Assembly: GCF_020782115.1 (NCBI RefSeq)
Contig: NZ_JAJGMW010000004.1
Span: forward strand, 186,001-250,000
DNA from: Leeuwenhoekiella parthenopeia
GTDB taxonomy: Bacteria; Bacteroidota; Bacteroidia; Flavobacteriales; Flavobacteriaceae
Direction: 5' to 3'
Length of the DNA stretch: 64,000 bases
Numbering within the stretch: position 1 is the first letter of the stretch; every line of letters begins with the position of its first letter. Under the pieces are notes generated by a model. That model was not told the DNA's origin and did no database searches. It saw only the letters and a list, made by a program, of their open reading frames with translations. The position numbers and the translations under genes were made by a program. Below are positions 45,292 through 54,631 of the stretch, piece by piece.

Positions 45292-45618
45292 AATAGAATT
45301 AGTAAGTCCGTGATATCCCTCGCTACTTCTAGTCTCGCAGCTACGACGAAGCTCTATTAATTTGCGTATACATCTGTAAGTCAAAGCTCAACAAGCCATC
45401 ACTTAACTGTTTTTTATACGCTTATTTTTTCGTTAATGAGTGGAAGAATGAGGTTCCTGAATGGGATAGTTTTCACATAAGGACCCTATAAACAAATAAG
45501 ATTATACCAGATTTGGTATTTAGATTATACAAGACTGATTGATTTGAAAACAGAACTATATATTCAACGGAATAAGTCTAAAAAGAATCAGTAATTATCA
45601 GAAAAAACGGGAAATCTC
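45292..45618. other. Intergenic region without recognised gene
   Basis: This AT-rich gap lies between the TonB receptor promoter and the 3' end of the Crp/Fnr gene. I see no open frame with coding character, no clear hairpin with a T-run and no repeat from elsewhere in the window. Confidence 0.5.
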
Positions 45619-46320
45619 TTAAACCCCATCCCACAATTGGTCTAAGGCATCGTGATCACTGATTTTGATACGCTTGCCTTCGGTTTCGATAAGGCCTTCC
45701 TTTTTAAATTTGGTGAGTGTACGTATGCACAATTCGGTGGCGGTGCCCACCACGTCTGCGATATCATTGCGCGACAGCACCAGGCTTAGATAGCCGTCTG
45801 CATCGGTGCCAAAATGCGTGTCGAGGTACAGTAAAATTCCGGCGACGCGCTGGTTTACGGTTTTCTGCGCCATGTTGACGATGACATCATCGGCCAGTTT
45901 GAGTTCGTGCGCCATATTCTTCAGCAGCGCCTGAATAAACTCCGGATTCTTCGAAATGCTTTCGGTGAAGTTTTCTTTCGGAATAAAACACAGCTGCATA
46001 TCGTTTAACGCAATTGCACTGAGGTTTGCGGCTTCCTCGGCAATAAGCGATCGCTGCCCCATCACCTCTCCTTTAGAAGCAATCTTTACAATCTGATCTT
46101 TCCCATTTTCGCTAAGCTTAGACAGCTTGGATACCCCGTCGCGCACACAAAAAACGCCATTCAGCTTTTCGCCCTCCTTAAAAATAGATTCCCCCTTTTT
46201 AACCGTACGGGTCACCTTAGCATCTGAAATGGCTTTCAACTCCTCTTTTTTGAGGGATCTGAGCGCATTCAGTTCTCTGATGATACAGTTCTCGCAGCGG
46301 GACTCTTCGTGTGGGTTCAT
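45619..46320 (-). CDS. Crp/Fnr-family transcriptional regulator
   Basis: The protein has 233 residues from the ATG at 46320 (MNPHEESRCENCIIREL). It has an N-terminal cyclic-nucleotide-binding-like barrel and a C-terminal winged helix (SRNDIADVVGTATELCIRTLTKFKKEGLI). Cysteines are at 9, 12, 58, 111 and 198. C9 and C12 form a CxxC near the N-terminus and C111 lies where E. coli Fnr has its last cluster Cys, so an oxygen-sensitive Fe-S cluster is possible, though the exact Fnr pattern is not kept. It is divergent from ccoI. A TGAC-N4-GTCA site lies in the shared gap. It probably controls the cbb3 genes. Confidence 0.93.
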   Translation of the reverse strand: MNPHEESRCENCIIRELNALRSLKKEELKAISDAKVTRTVKKGESIFKEGEKLNGVFCVRDGVSKLSKLSENGKDQIVKIASKGEVMGQRSLIAEEAANLSAIALNDMQLCFIPKENFTESISKNPEFIQALLKNMAHELKLADDVIVNMAQKTVNQRVAGILLYLDTHFGTDADGYLSLVLSRNDIADVVGTATELCIRTLTKFKKEGLIETEGKRIKISDHDALDQLWDGV

Positions 46321-46404
46321 AGGCTCAAAATTAGCGAAGAGCACAGCCAAAAAAAAGGTTTTGGGAGGCTGAAATCAAAAACTTTCAAAAAAAATGAAAG
46401 CAAC

Positions 46405-46447
46405 TGACAAAAGTCATCTTTTTCGGGCATCGCGTTTAAGTCCTTTG
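46405..46447 (+). promoter_or_regulatory. Fnr/Crp-type box and -7 element of ccoI
   Basis: TGAC-AAAA-GTCA at 46405-46416 is a perfect dyad. Its centre is 29.5 bases before GTCCTTTG (46440-46447), a partial -7 box (TAnnTTTG). The ccoI ATG follows at 46476. The same geometry recurs at 48894-48936 and 59480-59522, placing the site near -41.5, typical for class II activation. Confidence 0.65.
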
Positions 46448-46475
46448 CATCAGGTATTTAGCAAATTAGAATAAA

Positions 46476-48881
46476 ATGGAATCATGTTATCACTGTGGCG
46501 ACTCCTGCGGGGAGCACGTCCTGGCGCATCGCAGCAAGTTCTTTTGCTGCAGTGGCTGCAAAACGGTTTACGACATCCTGTATGAAAACAACCTGTCGTA
46601 CTACTATGATCTGGACAAAAGTCCGGGCAACACGCCTAAAGATTTCAAAGGTCGGTTTGATTATCTGGACAACCCGGAAATCAAGGCCAAACTGCTTGAT
46701 TTTGACGAGCAGGCCACACAGATCGCATCGTTTACCATACCCGCCATACATTGCAGCTCCTGCATCTGGGTACTGGAAAACCTGAGCAAACTGCGCCCGG
46801 CTATCAAAAGCACTCAGGTGAACTTCCCTGAAAAAACCATTCGCATCACCTTCAATTCGGCTGAAATCAGTCTCAGGGAAGTGGTTGAACTGCTGTGCAT
46901 GTTGGGTTACGAACCGGTGATTTCGCTACAGGATTTCAACAAAAAAGAGCGCAAAAAAGACCGCTCCCTCATTTACAAACTGGGCATCGCAGGCTTTGCC
47001 TTTGGAAATATCATGTTTCTCTCCTTCCCCGAATATTTTGAGGTTGAAGAGTTTTGGCTAGACCGGTATAAACCCATTTTCAGGGCTTTGATGTTGGTAT
47101 TCTCCATTCCCGTGGTGCTGTACTCAGCCCGGGATTATTTTACTTCGGCCTTTAAATCGCTGCGCTCGCGTATGCTGAATATAGACGTGCCCATCGCTTT
47201 GGGCATTCTGGTACTCTTTCTGCGTTCGTGCTATGAGGTGATTACCAACACCGGGACCGGCTTTTTTGATAGTCTGGCGGGATTGGTTTTCTTTCTTTTA
47301 CTCGGAAAGTTTTTTCAGCAGAAAACCTACGCTTATCTCAGCTTTGAGCGCGACTACAAATCCTATTTCCCCATCGCAGTAACCCGCCTGGAAACCGAAG
47401 GAGCCCAACGGGAAAGCCAGATTCCGGTTTATGAGATCAAACCAAAAGATCGCATACTCATACGCAATGGCGAACTCATCCCGGTAGACGGGATCCTGAT
47501 TAAAGGAGATGCGCTTATCGACTACAGTTTCGTAACCGGCGAGGCCGAACCCGTATCTAAAAAAACAGGTGATACGGTCTTTGCGGGTGGAAAACAACAG
47601 GGCGGTATTTTGGAACTCAGCGTGACCAAAGCCGTCGAACAAAGTTACCTCACCCAATTGTGGAGCAACGAAATCTTTCAAAAAGAACGGCAAAACGAAC
47701 TCGACTCGCTTACGACCAAAATAAGCAAACACTTTACCCTCGGCGTTCTTGGGATTGCCCTGGCTGCGTCCCTGTTTTGGTGGTTTGTTGACCCCTCAAA
47801 AATACTCCATGTCTTTACCGCAGTGCTCATTGTCGCCTGCCCATGCGCCCTGGCCTTATCTGCTCCCTTTACCCTGGGCAATCTGCTGCGCATCACGGGT
47901 AAACACAAGTTCTACTTAAAGGATGCAGGAGTCATAGAACAACTGGCGGCCGTTGATACGGTGGTTTTTGACAAAACAGGCACGCTGACCTCAGCTTCCA
48001 AAGAAGCCATACGCTATAGCGGTGAAAGCCTTACCGAACATGAAGAATCCCTGCTTACCAGCACGCTCAGGGCTTCAAATCATCCACTGAGCCGCAGTTT
48101 GTACAGCATGTTTCAGGATTATAAAATCAAGGTTCTTGATGATTTTGAAGAAGAACCGGGAATGGGAATCACCGGCACGCTTAAAAAACAGGAAATCCGT
48201 GTGGGTTCGTATGCCTTTGTTAATGCGCTTCCGCCCGAAAAAAAACAGCTTGCAGACAGTCATACCAGCGTACACATCGCCACGCAAACCGGCTATAAAG
48301 GCTGCTACACTTTTCAAACCACCTACCGCAGCGCTTTAAAATCGGTGTTTCGGGAACTGAGCAAAAATGTCGAACTCGTTATTCTTTCGGGCGATAACGA
48401 CAGCGAGCAAAGCAGGCTGAACAGACTACTCGATGTTCCGGTGGCGATGCATTTCAATCAAAAACCCGAAGACAAGCTGAAGTTTATCAAAAGTCTGCAG
48501 CAACAGGGTAAAAAAGTGATGATGGTGGGTGACGGACTCAACGACAGCGGCGCTTTGGCACAAAGCGATGTGGGTATCGCCATTTCTGAAAATGTAAATG
48601 TCTTTTCACCCGCCTGCGACGGGATTCTGGATGCTTCGCGTTTTGAGCAATTGCCTGCCTTTATAAAACTTGCCCGGAATGGTAAACGCATCATCAAATG
48701 GAGTTTTGTCCTATCGCTGCTTTACAATGTGGTGGGGCTCGCGCTGGCCGTAAGCGGAAACTTAAAACCCGTCTACGCCGCGATTTTAATGCCCTTAAGC
48801 TCCATCAGCATCGTGGCATTTACCACATTATGCACCTATTATTTCGGCAGCAGTTTAAAAAATCCCGAAGAAGACGAATAG
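46476..48881 (+). CDS. ccoI: CcoI/FixI-type copper-translocating P-type ATPase
   Basis: This 801-residue P1B-type ATPase begins with a Cys-rich segment (CYHCGDSCGEH, then CCSGC, residues 4-26) of the kind seen in FixI/CcoI proteins. A heavy-metal-associated domain follows with C93-S-S-C96. Membrane helices come next, then the copper motif C455-P-C457, the phosphorylation site D499 in DKTGTLT, and GDGLNDSGALA. CcoI exports Cu(I) for cbb3 oxidase assembly rather than for detoxification. Its position directly before ccoS and the oxidase genes supports this role. Confidence 0.95.
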   Translation: MESCYHCGDSCGEHVLAHRSKFFCCSGCKTVYDILYENNLSYYYDLDKSPGNTPKDFKGRFDYLDNPEIKAKLLDFDEQATQIASFTIPAIHCSSCIWVLENLSKLRPAIKSTQVNFPEKTIRITFNSAEISLREVVELLCMLGYEPVISLQDFNKKERKKDRSLIYKLGIAGFAFGNIMFLSFPEYFEVEEFWLDRYKPIFRALMLVFSIPVVLYSARDYFTSAFKSLRSRMLNIDVPIALGILVLFLRSCYEVITNTGTGFFDSLAGLVFFLLLGKFFQQKTYAYLSFERDYKSYFPIAVTRLETEGAQRESQIPVYEIKPKDRILIRNGELIPVDGILIKGDALIDYSFVTGEAEPVSKKTGDTVFAGGKQQGGILELSVTKAVEQSYLTQLWSNEIFQKERQNELDSLTTKISKHFTLGVLGIALAASLFWWFVDPSKILHVFTAVLIVACPCALALSAPFTLGNLLRITGKHKFYLKDAGVIEQLAAVDTVVFDKTGTLTSASKEAIRYSGESLTEHEESLLTSTLRASNHPLSRSLYSMFQDYKIKVLDDFEEEPGMGITGTLKKQEIRVGSYAFVNALPPEKKQLADSHTSVHIATQTGYKGCYTFQTTYRSALKSVFRELSKNVELVILSGDNDSEQSRLNRLLDVPVAMHFNQKPEDKLKFIKSLQQQGKKVMMVGDGLNDSGALAQSDVGIAISENVNVFSPACDGILDASRFEQLPAFIKLARNGKRIIKWSFVLSLLYNVVGLALAVSGNLKPVYAAILMPLSSISIVAFTTLCTYYFGSSLKNPEEDE

Positions 48882-48893
48882 ATTTTCAAAAGC

Positions 48894-48936
48894 TGATTTA
48901 TGTCATCTTTTAAGCAAACACAGCCGGCTAATTTTA
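48894..48936 (+). promoter_or_regulatory. Fnr/Crp-type box and -7 element of the ccoS-ccoNO operon
   Basis: TGAT-TTAT-GTCA (48894-48905) matches the box at ccoI in seven of eight dyad positions and shares the following TCTTTT. TAATTTTA (48929-48936) is a near -7 box exactly 29.5 bases from the dyad centre. The ccoS ATG follows at 48956. Confidence 0.55.
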
Positions 48937-48955
48937 CAACCAAATTCAGGTAGGT

Positions 48956-49171
48956 ATGAGTATCATTTATATGCTTCTCGCGATAAGCGTGGTTGTGGCT
49001 TTAGTCTTCTTTGCGGCATTTATTTTCTCGGTGCGCAAGGGACAGTACGATGACACCTATACCCCTTCGGTACGTATGCTGTTTGAAGACGAACTCGTGA
49101 AAAACACAGGGTCTTCCGCAGACAAAAACCAACAATCCATTACCAATCATTCAGATCGCAAATCGAAGTAA
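48956..49171 (+). CDS. ccoS: CcoS, cbb3 oxidase maturation protein
   Basis: This 71-residue protein has one N-terminal helix ([24 protein letters not shown]) followed by the family's RKGQYDD motif and a polar tail. CcoS/FixS is needed for cofactor insertion into cbb3 oxidase. It lies between ccoI and ccoNO, two bases before the latter, the usual arrangement. Confidence 0.93.
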   Translation: MSIIYMLLAISVVVALVFFAAFIFSVRKGQYDDTYTPSVRMLFEDELVKNTGSSADKNQQSITNHSDRKSK

Positions 49172-49173
49172 TT

Positions 49174-51378
49174 ATGCAAACAGAACAGTTTTATTACGAC
49201 AACAAAATCGTAAGAAAGTTTATCATCGCCACCCTGTTTTGGGGGCTCATCGGGATGAGCTTGGGCTTGCTGCTGGCCTTTATGTTTTTATTTCCCAACA
49301 TCACAGACGGCATCTCGTGGCTGAGTTTTGGCCGCCTGCGTCCGCTACACACCAATGCGGTGATTTTTGCTTTTGTGGGGAACGCCATTTATGCCGGGGT
49401 GTATTACTCGTCACAGCGCCTGCTTAAAGCCCGTATGTGGAAAGACTGGCTGAGCAACTTCAACTTTTGGGGCTGGCAGGCGATTATTGTCGCCGCAGCC
49501 ATCACACTGCCGCTGGGCTACACCACTTCTAAAGAATATGCAGAGCTCGAGTGGCCTATAGACATTATGATCGCGCTGGTTTGGGTGGCTTTTGGAGCCA
49601 ACCTCATCGGTACCATCCTCAAACGCAGACAGCGCCATCTCTATGTGGCCATTTGGTTTTACCTGGGCACTTTTGTGACGGTGGCCGTGCTTCATATTGT
49701 AAACAGTATCGAGCTGCCCATAAGCGCGCTTAAAAGTTATTCGTATTACGCCGGGGTGCAGGATGCGCTGGTACAATGGTGGTACGGGCACAACGCGGTG
49801 GCATTTTTCCTGACCACTCCGTTTCTGGGTCTGATGTACTACTTTGTACCCAAAGCCGCCAACCGGCCTATCTACTCCTACCGACTCTCGATTGTACACT
49901 TTTGGTCGCTGATTTTCATTTACATCTGGGCAGGGCCGCACCACTTGCTGTACACCGCACTGCCCGGCTGGGCGCAAAACCTGGGAGTTGCCTTTTCCGT
50001 GATGCTGATCGCGCCATCCTGGGGTGGTATGATCAACGGCCTGCTTACCCTGCGTGGCGCCTGGGATAAGGTACGTACCGATCCGGTTTTGAAATTTATG
50101 GTGGTTGCCATTACCGGTTATGGGATGGCCACCTTTGAAGGGCCGATGCTTTCGCTTAAAAATGTAAATGCCATTGCGCACTTCAGCGACTGGATCATCG
50201 CACACGTGCACGTAGGCGCCTTGGCGTGGAATGGCTTCCTGACTTTTGGGATGGTCTACTGGATGGTGCCGCGATTATTCAAAACGCAGCTTTGGTCTAC
50301 CAAACTCGCGAACGTACACTTCTGGGTAGGTACTTTGGGAATCATTATGTACGCGCTGCCTATGTATGTGGCCGGTTTTGTACAGGCTTCAATGTGGAAA
50401 CAATTCAATCCTGACGGAACCCTTACCTACGGAAACTTTCTGGAGACTTTAACCGAAATCATCCCGATGTACTGGATGCGGGCTATAGGTGGTTCGCTAT
50501 ACATCCTGGGTGCCTTTGTGATGCTCTATAATATTATTAAAACTATAAGAAGCGGAAGCAAAGTGACCGACGAACTCGCCGAAGCTGCACCGCTTAGCCC
50601 CGTGACCCCCAAACGTACCGCAAAAGAAGGCTACCATACCTGGCTGGAGCGTCGCCCGGTTCAACTCACCATCTTCGCCACCATTGCTATTTTGATTGGC
50701 GGTATGGTGCAGATCATTCCGTCACTGATTGTAGATGATTATGTACCCGTGATTTCTACGGTAAAACCCTACACCCCACTGGAGCTTGAAGGGCGTGACC
50801 TCTACATCCGCGAAGGTTGTGTGGGCTGCCACTCACAGATGATCAGACCCTTCCGCAGTGAAGTAGAGCGTTACGGCGAGTACTCCAAGTCGGGCGAGTA
50901 TGTCTACGATCATCCCTTCCTCTGGGGAAGCAAGCGCACGGGACCTGATTTATTTCGCGTAGGCGGAAAATATTCAGACAACTGGCACCTCAACCATATG
51001 TATGATCCGCAGAGTACCTCAGCCGGTTCAATTATGCCGTCTTACAGTTGGTTGATACGCAGCGAACTCGATAAGTCACAGACCGAAGACAAGATGAAAG
51101 CGATGAAGCAACTGGGCGTACCCTATACGGTTGAAGATATTGAGCGCGCCCAGCAATGGATGAGCGAACAGGGCGAACAGATTGAAAAAAATCTGTATGC
51201 CGACCCCGATTTTGCCAAAACCTATGAAGCCGATAAAAAAGCTGCTGCTCAAAACGGAGCTGATTTTGTCGAAATGCGCAACCGCGAGATCGTCGCGCTT
51301 ATCGCCTACCTGCAACGCCTGGGAACCGATATCAAGATTAAAACCGGTGCCGAAAATTCAACCGCAAAAACCGAATAA
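49174..51378 (+). CDS. ccoN: Cytochrome cbb3 oxidase subunits I and II as one fused protein (CcoNO)
   Basis: This 734-residue fusion has CcoN in the first ~480 residues: a haem-copper oxidase core with 12 helices, [29 protein letters not shown] (copper and haem His) and [13 protein letters not shown] linker and a helix lead to CcoO (about 520-734) with one c-type haem site C549-V-G-C552-H553 ([15 protein letters not shown]). In proteobacteria these are separate proteins; to my knowledge the fusion is common in Bacteroidota. It reduces oxygen at high affinity and pumps protons. It forms an operon with ccoQ, ccoP and ccoG. Confidence 0.96.
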   Translation: MQTEQFYYDNKIVRKFIIATLFWGLIGMSLGLLLAFMFLFPNITDGISWLSFGRLRPLHTNAVIFAFVGNAIYAGVYYSSQRLLKARMWKDWLSNFNFWGWQAIIVAAAITLPLGYTTSKEYAELEWPIDIMIALVWVAFGANLIGTILKRRQRHLYVAIWFYLGTFVTVAVLHIVNSIELPISALKSYSYYAGVQDALVQWWYGHNAVAFFLTTPFLGLMYYFVPKAANRPIYSYRLSIVHFWSLIFIYIWAGPHHLLYTALPGWAQNLGVAFSVMLIAPSWGGMINGLLTLRGAWDKVRTDPVLKFMVVAITGYGMATFEGPMLSLKNVNAIAHFSDWIIAHVHVGALAWNGFLTFGMVYWMVPRLFKTQLWSTKLANVHFWVGTLGIIMYALPMYVAGFVQASMWKQFNPDGTLTYGNFLETLTEIIPMYWMRAIGGSLYILGAFVMLYNIIKTIRSGSKVTDELAEAAPLSPVTPKRTAKEGYHTWLERRPVQLTIFATIAILIGGMVQIIPSLIVDDYVPVISTVKPYTPLELEGRDLYIREGCVGCHSQMIRPFRSEVERYGEYSKSGEYVYDHPFLWGSKRTGPDLFRVGGKYSDNWHLNHMYDPQSTSAGSIMPSYSWLIRSELDKSQTEDKMKAMKQLGVPYTVEDIERAQQWMSEQGEQIEKNLYADPDFAKTYEADKKAAAQNGADFVEMRNREIVALIAYLQRLGTDIKIKTGAENSTAKTE

Positions 51379-51380
51379 CC

Positions 51381-51572
51381 ATGCTCAAATTTGTCAAACA
51401 AAATCTGGAAAACATAGACGGGGTGGCCATCTATCCCATCATCTCCCTGCTCATTTTCTTTGTGTTTTTTGTTGCCCTGTTTGCCTGGGTGATCACCGCA
51501 AAGAAGCATTATTTACAGGAAGTGAGTGCGCTTCCGCTTGAAGAAGACCTTTTAACACCAGACCAGCCATGA
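51381..51572 (+). CDS. ccoQ: CcoQ-like small subunit of cbb3 oxidase
   Basis: This 63-residue protein has one membrane helix (about 17-41, IISLLIFFVFFVALFAWVI) followed by a short cytoplasmic tail containing KKHYLQEVSALPLEED. The size, topology and place between ccoNO and ccoP identify it as the CcoQ/FixQ equivalent. Its stop overlaps the ccoP start (ATGA), indicating translational coupling. Confidence 0.85.
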   Translation: MLKFVKQNLENIDGVAIYPIISLLIFFVFFVALFAWVITAKKHYLQEVSALPLEEDLLTPDQP

Positions 51573-52552
51573 GAAGTATCGCATCTATACTACGCATTTT
51601 AGCTTTTGCGGGCTTTGCCTACCTCTTTCTAAATTATGTGGGTACACCCGAAAATGAAGCTTCGGTATTTACCACCCAAAACTGGCTCTGGGCCATCTAT
51701 GCCGTGCTCGTCTTTATGTACATCGCTTTTGAGATTTGTATTGAAAGCTTACGCGCCGTCCTCTTTAAGTCCCTAAAGCCGGAAGCCCAGGAACAGTACC
51801 AGGCTGAAGTTGAAGCCAAAAAAAGACGCATGGCGTCCTGGTTTAAAGGCCTGTACGGTAAACTCTGGAAAGCAAAGCCTGTAGAGCAGGAAGAAGAAAT
51901 CTTGCTGGACCATAATTATGACGGTATCAAAGAACTCGACAACCGTCTGCCACCCTGGTGGGTGTATGGCTTTTACGCTACTATTCTGTTTGCAGCGGTG
52001 TATTTGTTACGCTTTGAAGTCTTTGGCGATTACGACCAGATCGATGAGTATGAGCAGGCAGTCGCGCAGGCTAAACTGGATCTGGAAGAATACAAAAAAA
52101 CCGCTAAGGATCTGGTAGATGCCAACACCGTAGAGCTGCTTACCGATGCAAGCGATATCAAAGCAGGAGAAGTCCTTTTTACCGGGAATTGCATCGCCTG
52201 TCACAAAGCAGGCGGCGCGGGCGGAATTGGCCCCAACCTCACCGATGACTACTGGATTCTGGGTGGCGGTATCAAAAATGTCTTTCACACCATCGCCGAA
52301 GGAGGACGCGCCGGAAAAGGCATGATCTCCTGGAAAACCGACCTGAAACCCGGTGAAATCGCGCAGGTAGCCAGCTACGTATTGAGCCTGCACGGCACCA
52401 ACCCGGCAGATGCCAAAGAACCGGAAGGAGAAATCTGGATTGATGAAAACGCGCCCGTAGAAGCAGTGCAGGTACAGCAGGATTCTACCGGTATTGAGGT
52501 GATTTTAGAACAGGAACCGGTGATCGATGACATCATCACAAACGAAAATTAA
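51569..52552 (+). CDS. ccoP: CcoP, cytochrome c subunit of cbb3 oxidase, single-haem form
   Basis: This 327-residue protein has two N-terminal helices (about 5-25 and 40-65), a cytoplasmic charged segment, a third helix (WWVYGFYATILFAAVYLL, about 129-148) and a periplasmic cytochrome c domain. Only one haem-binding site is present, C208-I-A-C211-H212 (GNCIACHKAGGAGGIGPNL), with the likely Met ligand in GRAGKGMISW. Classical CcoP has two haems. The single-haem form shortens the electron path from the donor cytochrome. The C-terminus is an acidic tail. Confidence 0.94.
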   Translation: MRSIASILRILAFAGFAYLFLNYVGTPENEASVFTTQNWLWAIYAVLVFMYIAFEICIESLRAVLFKSLKPEAQEQYQAEVEAKKRRMASWFKGLYGKLWKAKPVEQEEEILLDHNYDGIKELDNRLPPWWVYGFYATILFAAVYLLRFEVFGDYDQIDEYEQAVAQAKLDLEEYKKTAKDLVDANTVELLTDASDIKAGEVLFTGNCIACHKAGGAGGIGPNLTDDYWILGGGIKNVFHTIAEGGRAGKGMISWKTDLKPGEIAQVASYVLSLHGTNPADAKEPEGEIWIDENAPVEAVQVQQDSTGIEVILEQEPVIDDIITNEN

Positions 52553-52557
52553 TAACC

Positions 52558-53979
52558 ATGGCCGCTCAGGATCAGGAACATTTTAGGGACAGCATAGGCA
52601 CCATCAACGATGCGGGCAAACGCGCGTGGGTGTATCCTAAAAAACCGGTGGGCAAACTCTACGAGTACCGCAAACTGGTGAGCTATGCGCTGCTGCTCTT
52701 TTTATTCGGTGCGCCGTTTGTACACATCAACGGCAACCAGTTTCTGATGTTCAATGTGCTGGAGCGTAGGTTTAATATTTTCGGCTTTCCGTTCTGGCCG
52801 CAGGATTTTCACCTCTTTGTGATGATGATGATCATCGGGGTGGTCTTTGTAGTGCTGTTTACGGTTGCTTTTGGCCGAATCTTTTGCGGGTGGATTTGCC
52901 CTCAGACCATATTTATGGAAATGGTCTTCCGCAGGATTGAATACTGGATTGATGGTGACCGCGGGAAACAAATACGCCTAAACAACATGCCCTGGAATGC
53001 CGAAAAAATACGGAAGCGTCTGCTGAAATGGTCGGTCTTTTTTGTGATCTCGTTTCTCATTGCCAATGTGTTTCTGGCCTATCTCATAGGCAGCGAGCGC
53101 CTGCTGCAGTACATCACCGACGGCCCGGCAAACCACGTAAGCACGCTTATCTCGCTGCTCATTTTCACCGGCGTGTTTTACTTTGTTTTCGCCTGGTTTC
53201 GCGAGCAGGTGTGTATCATCGTGTGTCCCTACGGCAGGTTGCAGGGCGTTTTGCTCGACACCAAATCTATCTTGGTGGCTTACGATTACAAACGCGGCGA
53301 GAAAGAAGCCGGCAGAGCCAAATTTAAAAAGACTGAAGACCGCGAAGCAACAGGCAAGGGGGATTGCATCGACTGCTTTCAGTGCGTAAATGTGTGCCCC
53401 ACCGGGATTGACATCCGCAACGGCACCCAGCTGGAATGTGTAAACTGCACCGCCTGTATTGACGCCTGCAACCAGATGATGGAGGCGGTAAACCTGCCCA
53501 AGGATTTGATTCGCTATGCCAGTGAAGAGAACATTGAGAAGAAGACGAAGTTTCAGTTTACTCCGCGTCTTAAAGGCTATACCGCCGTACTGATCATTCT
53601 AATTGGCGTATTAAGTGGGATGCTCTTTTTACGCAATGATGTGGAAGCAAACGTGCTGCGCCTGCCGGGTCAGCTCTATGAGCACAAAGCCGAAGATATC
53701 ATCAGCAATGTGTACACCTTTAAGCTCATCAATAAAACCACGCGAAAAATTGAAAACGTGCACTTTGAGCTGATTTCGCATAGCGGAAGTATTAAAGTGG
53801 TGTCGCAGGAAACACTTGAAGTACCGGCACAGGGACTTGCGGAAGGCACGCTTTTTATAGAAGTGAAAAGCGCTGATCTGGAAGGCGAAAAAGAACAATT
53901 AAAAATAGGGGTTTACAGCGGTGAACGGCTCATAGAGACCACCCGCACCATCTTTCTGGGGCCCCGAAGCTATAACTGA
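52558..53979 (+). CDS. ccoG: CcoG/FixG/RdxA-type ferredoxin membrane protein
   Basis: This 473-residue protein has several membrane helices. It includes the FCGWICPQTIFMEMVFRRIEY motif (GWICPQ) typical of the family. A double [4Fe-4S] ferredoxin segment has C270-x2-C273-x2-C276-x3-C280 followed by CVNCTACIDAC. The periplasmic C-terminal domain is of the IgG-like FixG_C type. CcoG is reported to reduce copper for cbb3 assembly. It follows ccoP by five bases and precedes the small Cys-rich gene. Confidence 0.95.
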   Translation: MAAQDQEHFRDSIGTINDAGKRAWVYPKKPVGKLYEYRKLVSYALLLFLFGAPFVHINGNQFLMFNVLERRFNIFGFPFWPQDFHLFVMMMIIGVVFVVLFTVAFGRIFCGWICPQTIFMEMVFRRIEYWIDGDRGKQIRLNNMPWNAEKIRKRLLKWSVFFVISFLIANVFLAYLIGSERLLQYITDGPANHVSTLISLLIFTGVFYFVFAWFREQVCIIVCPYGRLQGVLLDTKSILVAYDYKRGEKEAGRAKFKKTEDREATGKGDCIDCFQCVNVCPTGIDIRNGTQLECVNCTACIDACNQMMEAVNLPKDLIRYASEENIEKKTKFQFTPRLKGYTAVLIILIGVLSGMLFLRNDVEANVLRLPGQLYEHKAEDIISNVYTFKLINKTTRKIENVHFELISHSGSIKVVSQETLEVPAQGLAEGTLFIEVKSADLEGEKEQLKIGVYSGERLIETTRTIFLGPRSYN

Positions 53980-53986
53980 TACGATC

Positions 53987-54136
53987 ATGGAAACTACAAA
54001 GAAACACAACTGCTGCCTGGGCTGTCAAAACGGAAAACCCGGTCAGAACCAGCATTGCAGGGTACGCCTGTTTAAAGAAGAGCAAAAACAGAAAAAAGCC
54101 CTGAGTCAGGATGAATTGGCTAAAAAATATAATTAA
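53987..54136 (+). CDS. 49-residue cysteine-rich protein between ccoG and ccoH
   Basis: A short open frame beginning ATGGAAACTACAAAG lies seven bases after the ccoG stop and ends 46 bases before ccoH. The product starts METTKKHNCCLGCQNGKPGQ and has Cys at 9, 10, 13 and 24, with His at 7 and 23. The rest is basic and helical (KEEQKQKKALSQDELAKKY). The C-C-x2-C-x10-C pattern suggests a metal or Fe-S site, perhaps copper in view of ccoG, ccoI and the TauE-like neighbour. No family is recognised. Coding is supported by tight spacing and operon position, not by homology. Confidence 0.6.
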   Translation: METTKKHNCCLGCQNGKPGQNQHCRVRLFKEEQKQKKALSQDELAKKYN

Positions 54137-54182
54137 CCCCCGGCGGGGAAGGTTTTCATTTAAAAAATTAAAACACATCACT

Positions 54183-54629
54183 ATGAAATTCAATTGGGGA
54201 ACCGGGCTCGTCATCGGTATGCTAAGCTTTATGAGCTTTATCCTGTACTTTGTAATCACGATGTCTACAGACCAGAAATACAGCTATGATCTGGTTATCG
54301 AAGACTATTACAAGCACGAGATGAACCTGCAGGGCGCCATAGACGCCACCGAAAACAGCAATCAGCTCGAAACACCGGTAACCGGTACCAAAACCGAAGC
54401 GGGTTACCTCATTGCTTTTCCTGAAAATTTAGATCCTAAAGCCATTACCGGCTCAGTGTTCCTGTATAGACCGTCTGCCCGGCAACTTGATTTTGACATG
54501 CCTATACGCCTGTCATCTTCTAATTTGCTCATACCTGACAAACGCCTGGTTGGCGGTCGCTGGAACATTACCATTACCTGGGAATACGAAGGTAAAAACT
54601 ACCGCTTTGAGGATGAAATAACCTATTGA
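54183..54629 (+). CDS. ccoH: CcoH/FixH-type cbb3 assembly protein
   Basis: The protein has 148 residues from the ATG at 54183 (MKFNWGTGLVIGMLSFMSF). The alternative start at 54111 would overlap the Cys-rich gene. One N-terminal helix (about 7-30) carries the family's KFNWGTG and YYKHEMNLQ features (DLVIEDYYKHEMN). A periplasmic beta-rich domain of the FixH type follows, ending RWNITITWEYEGKNYRFEDEI. FixH/CcoH is required for stable cbb3 assembly. The next gene starts two bases after its stop. Confidence 0.9.
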   Translation: MKFNWGTGLVIGMLSFMSFILYFVITMSTDQKYSYDLVIEDYYKHEMNLQGAIDATENSNQLETPVTGTKTEAGYLIAFPENLDPKAITGSVFLYRPSARQLDFDMPIRLSSSNLLIPDKRLVGGRWNITITWEYEGKNYRFEDEITY

Positions 54630-54631
54630 TT

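Noticed and set aside
45239-45618. Cobalamin or other riboswitch upstream of the TonB receptor
   Set aside because: The leader is only about 15-20 bases by the promoter position and no conserved riboswitch core was found.
49411-50211. A 266-codon open frame antisense to ccoN
   Set aside because: It lies wholly opposite a strongly conserved oxidase gene; its product is rich in His, Gly and Pro without domain features, a shadow of GC-rich codon use.
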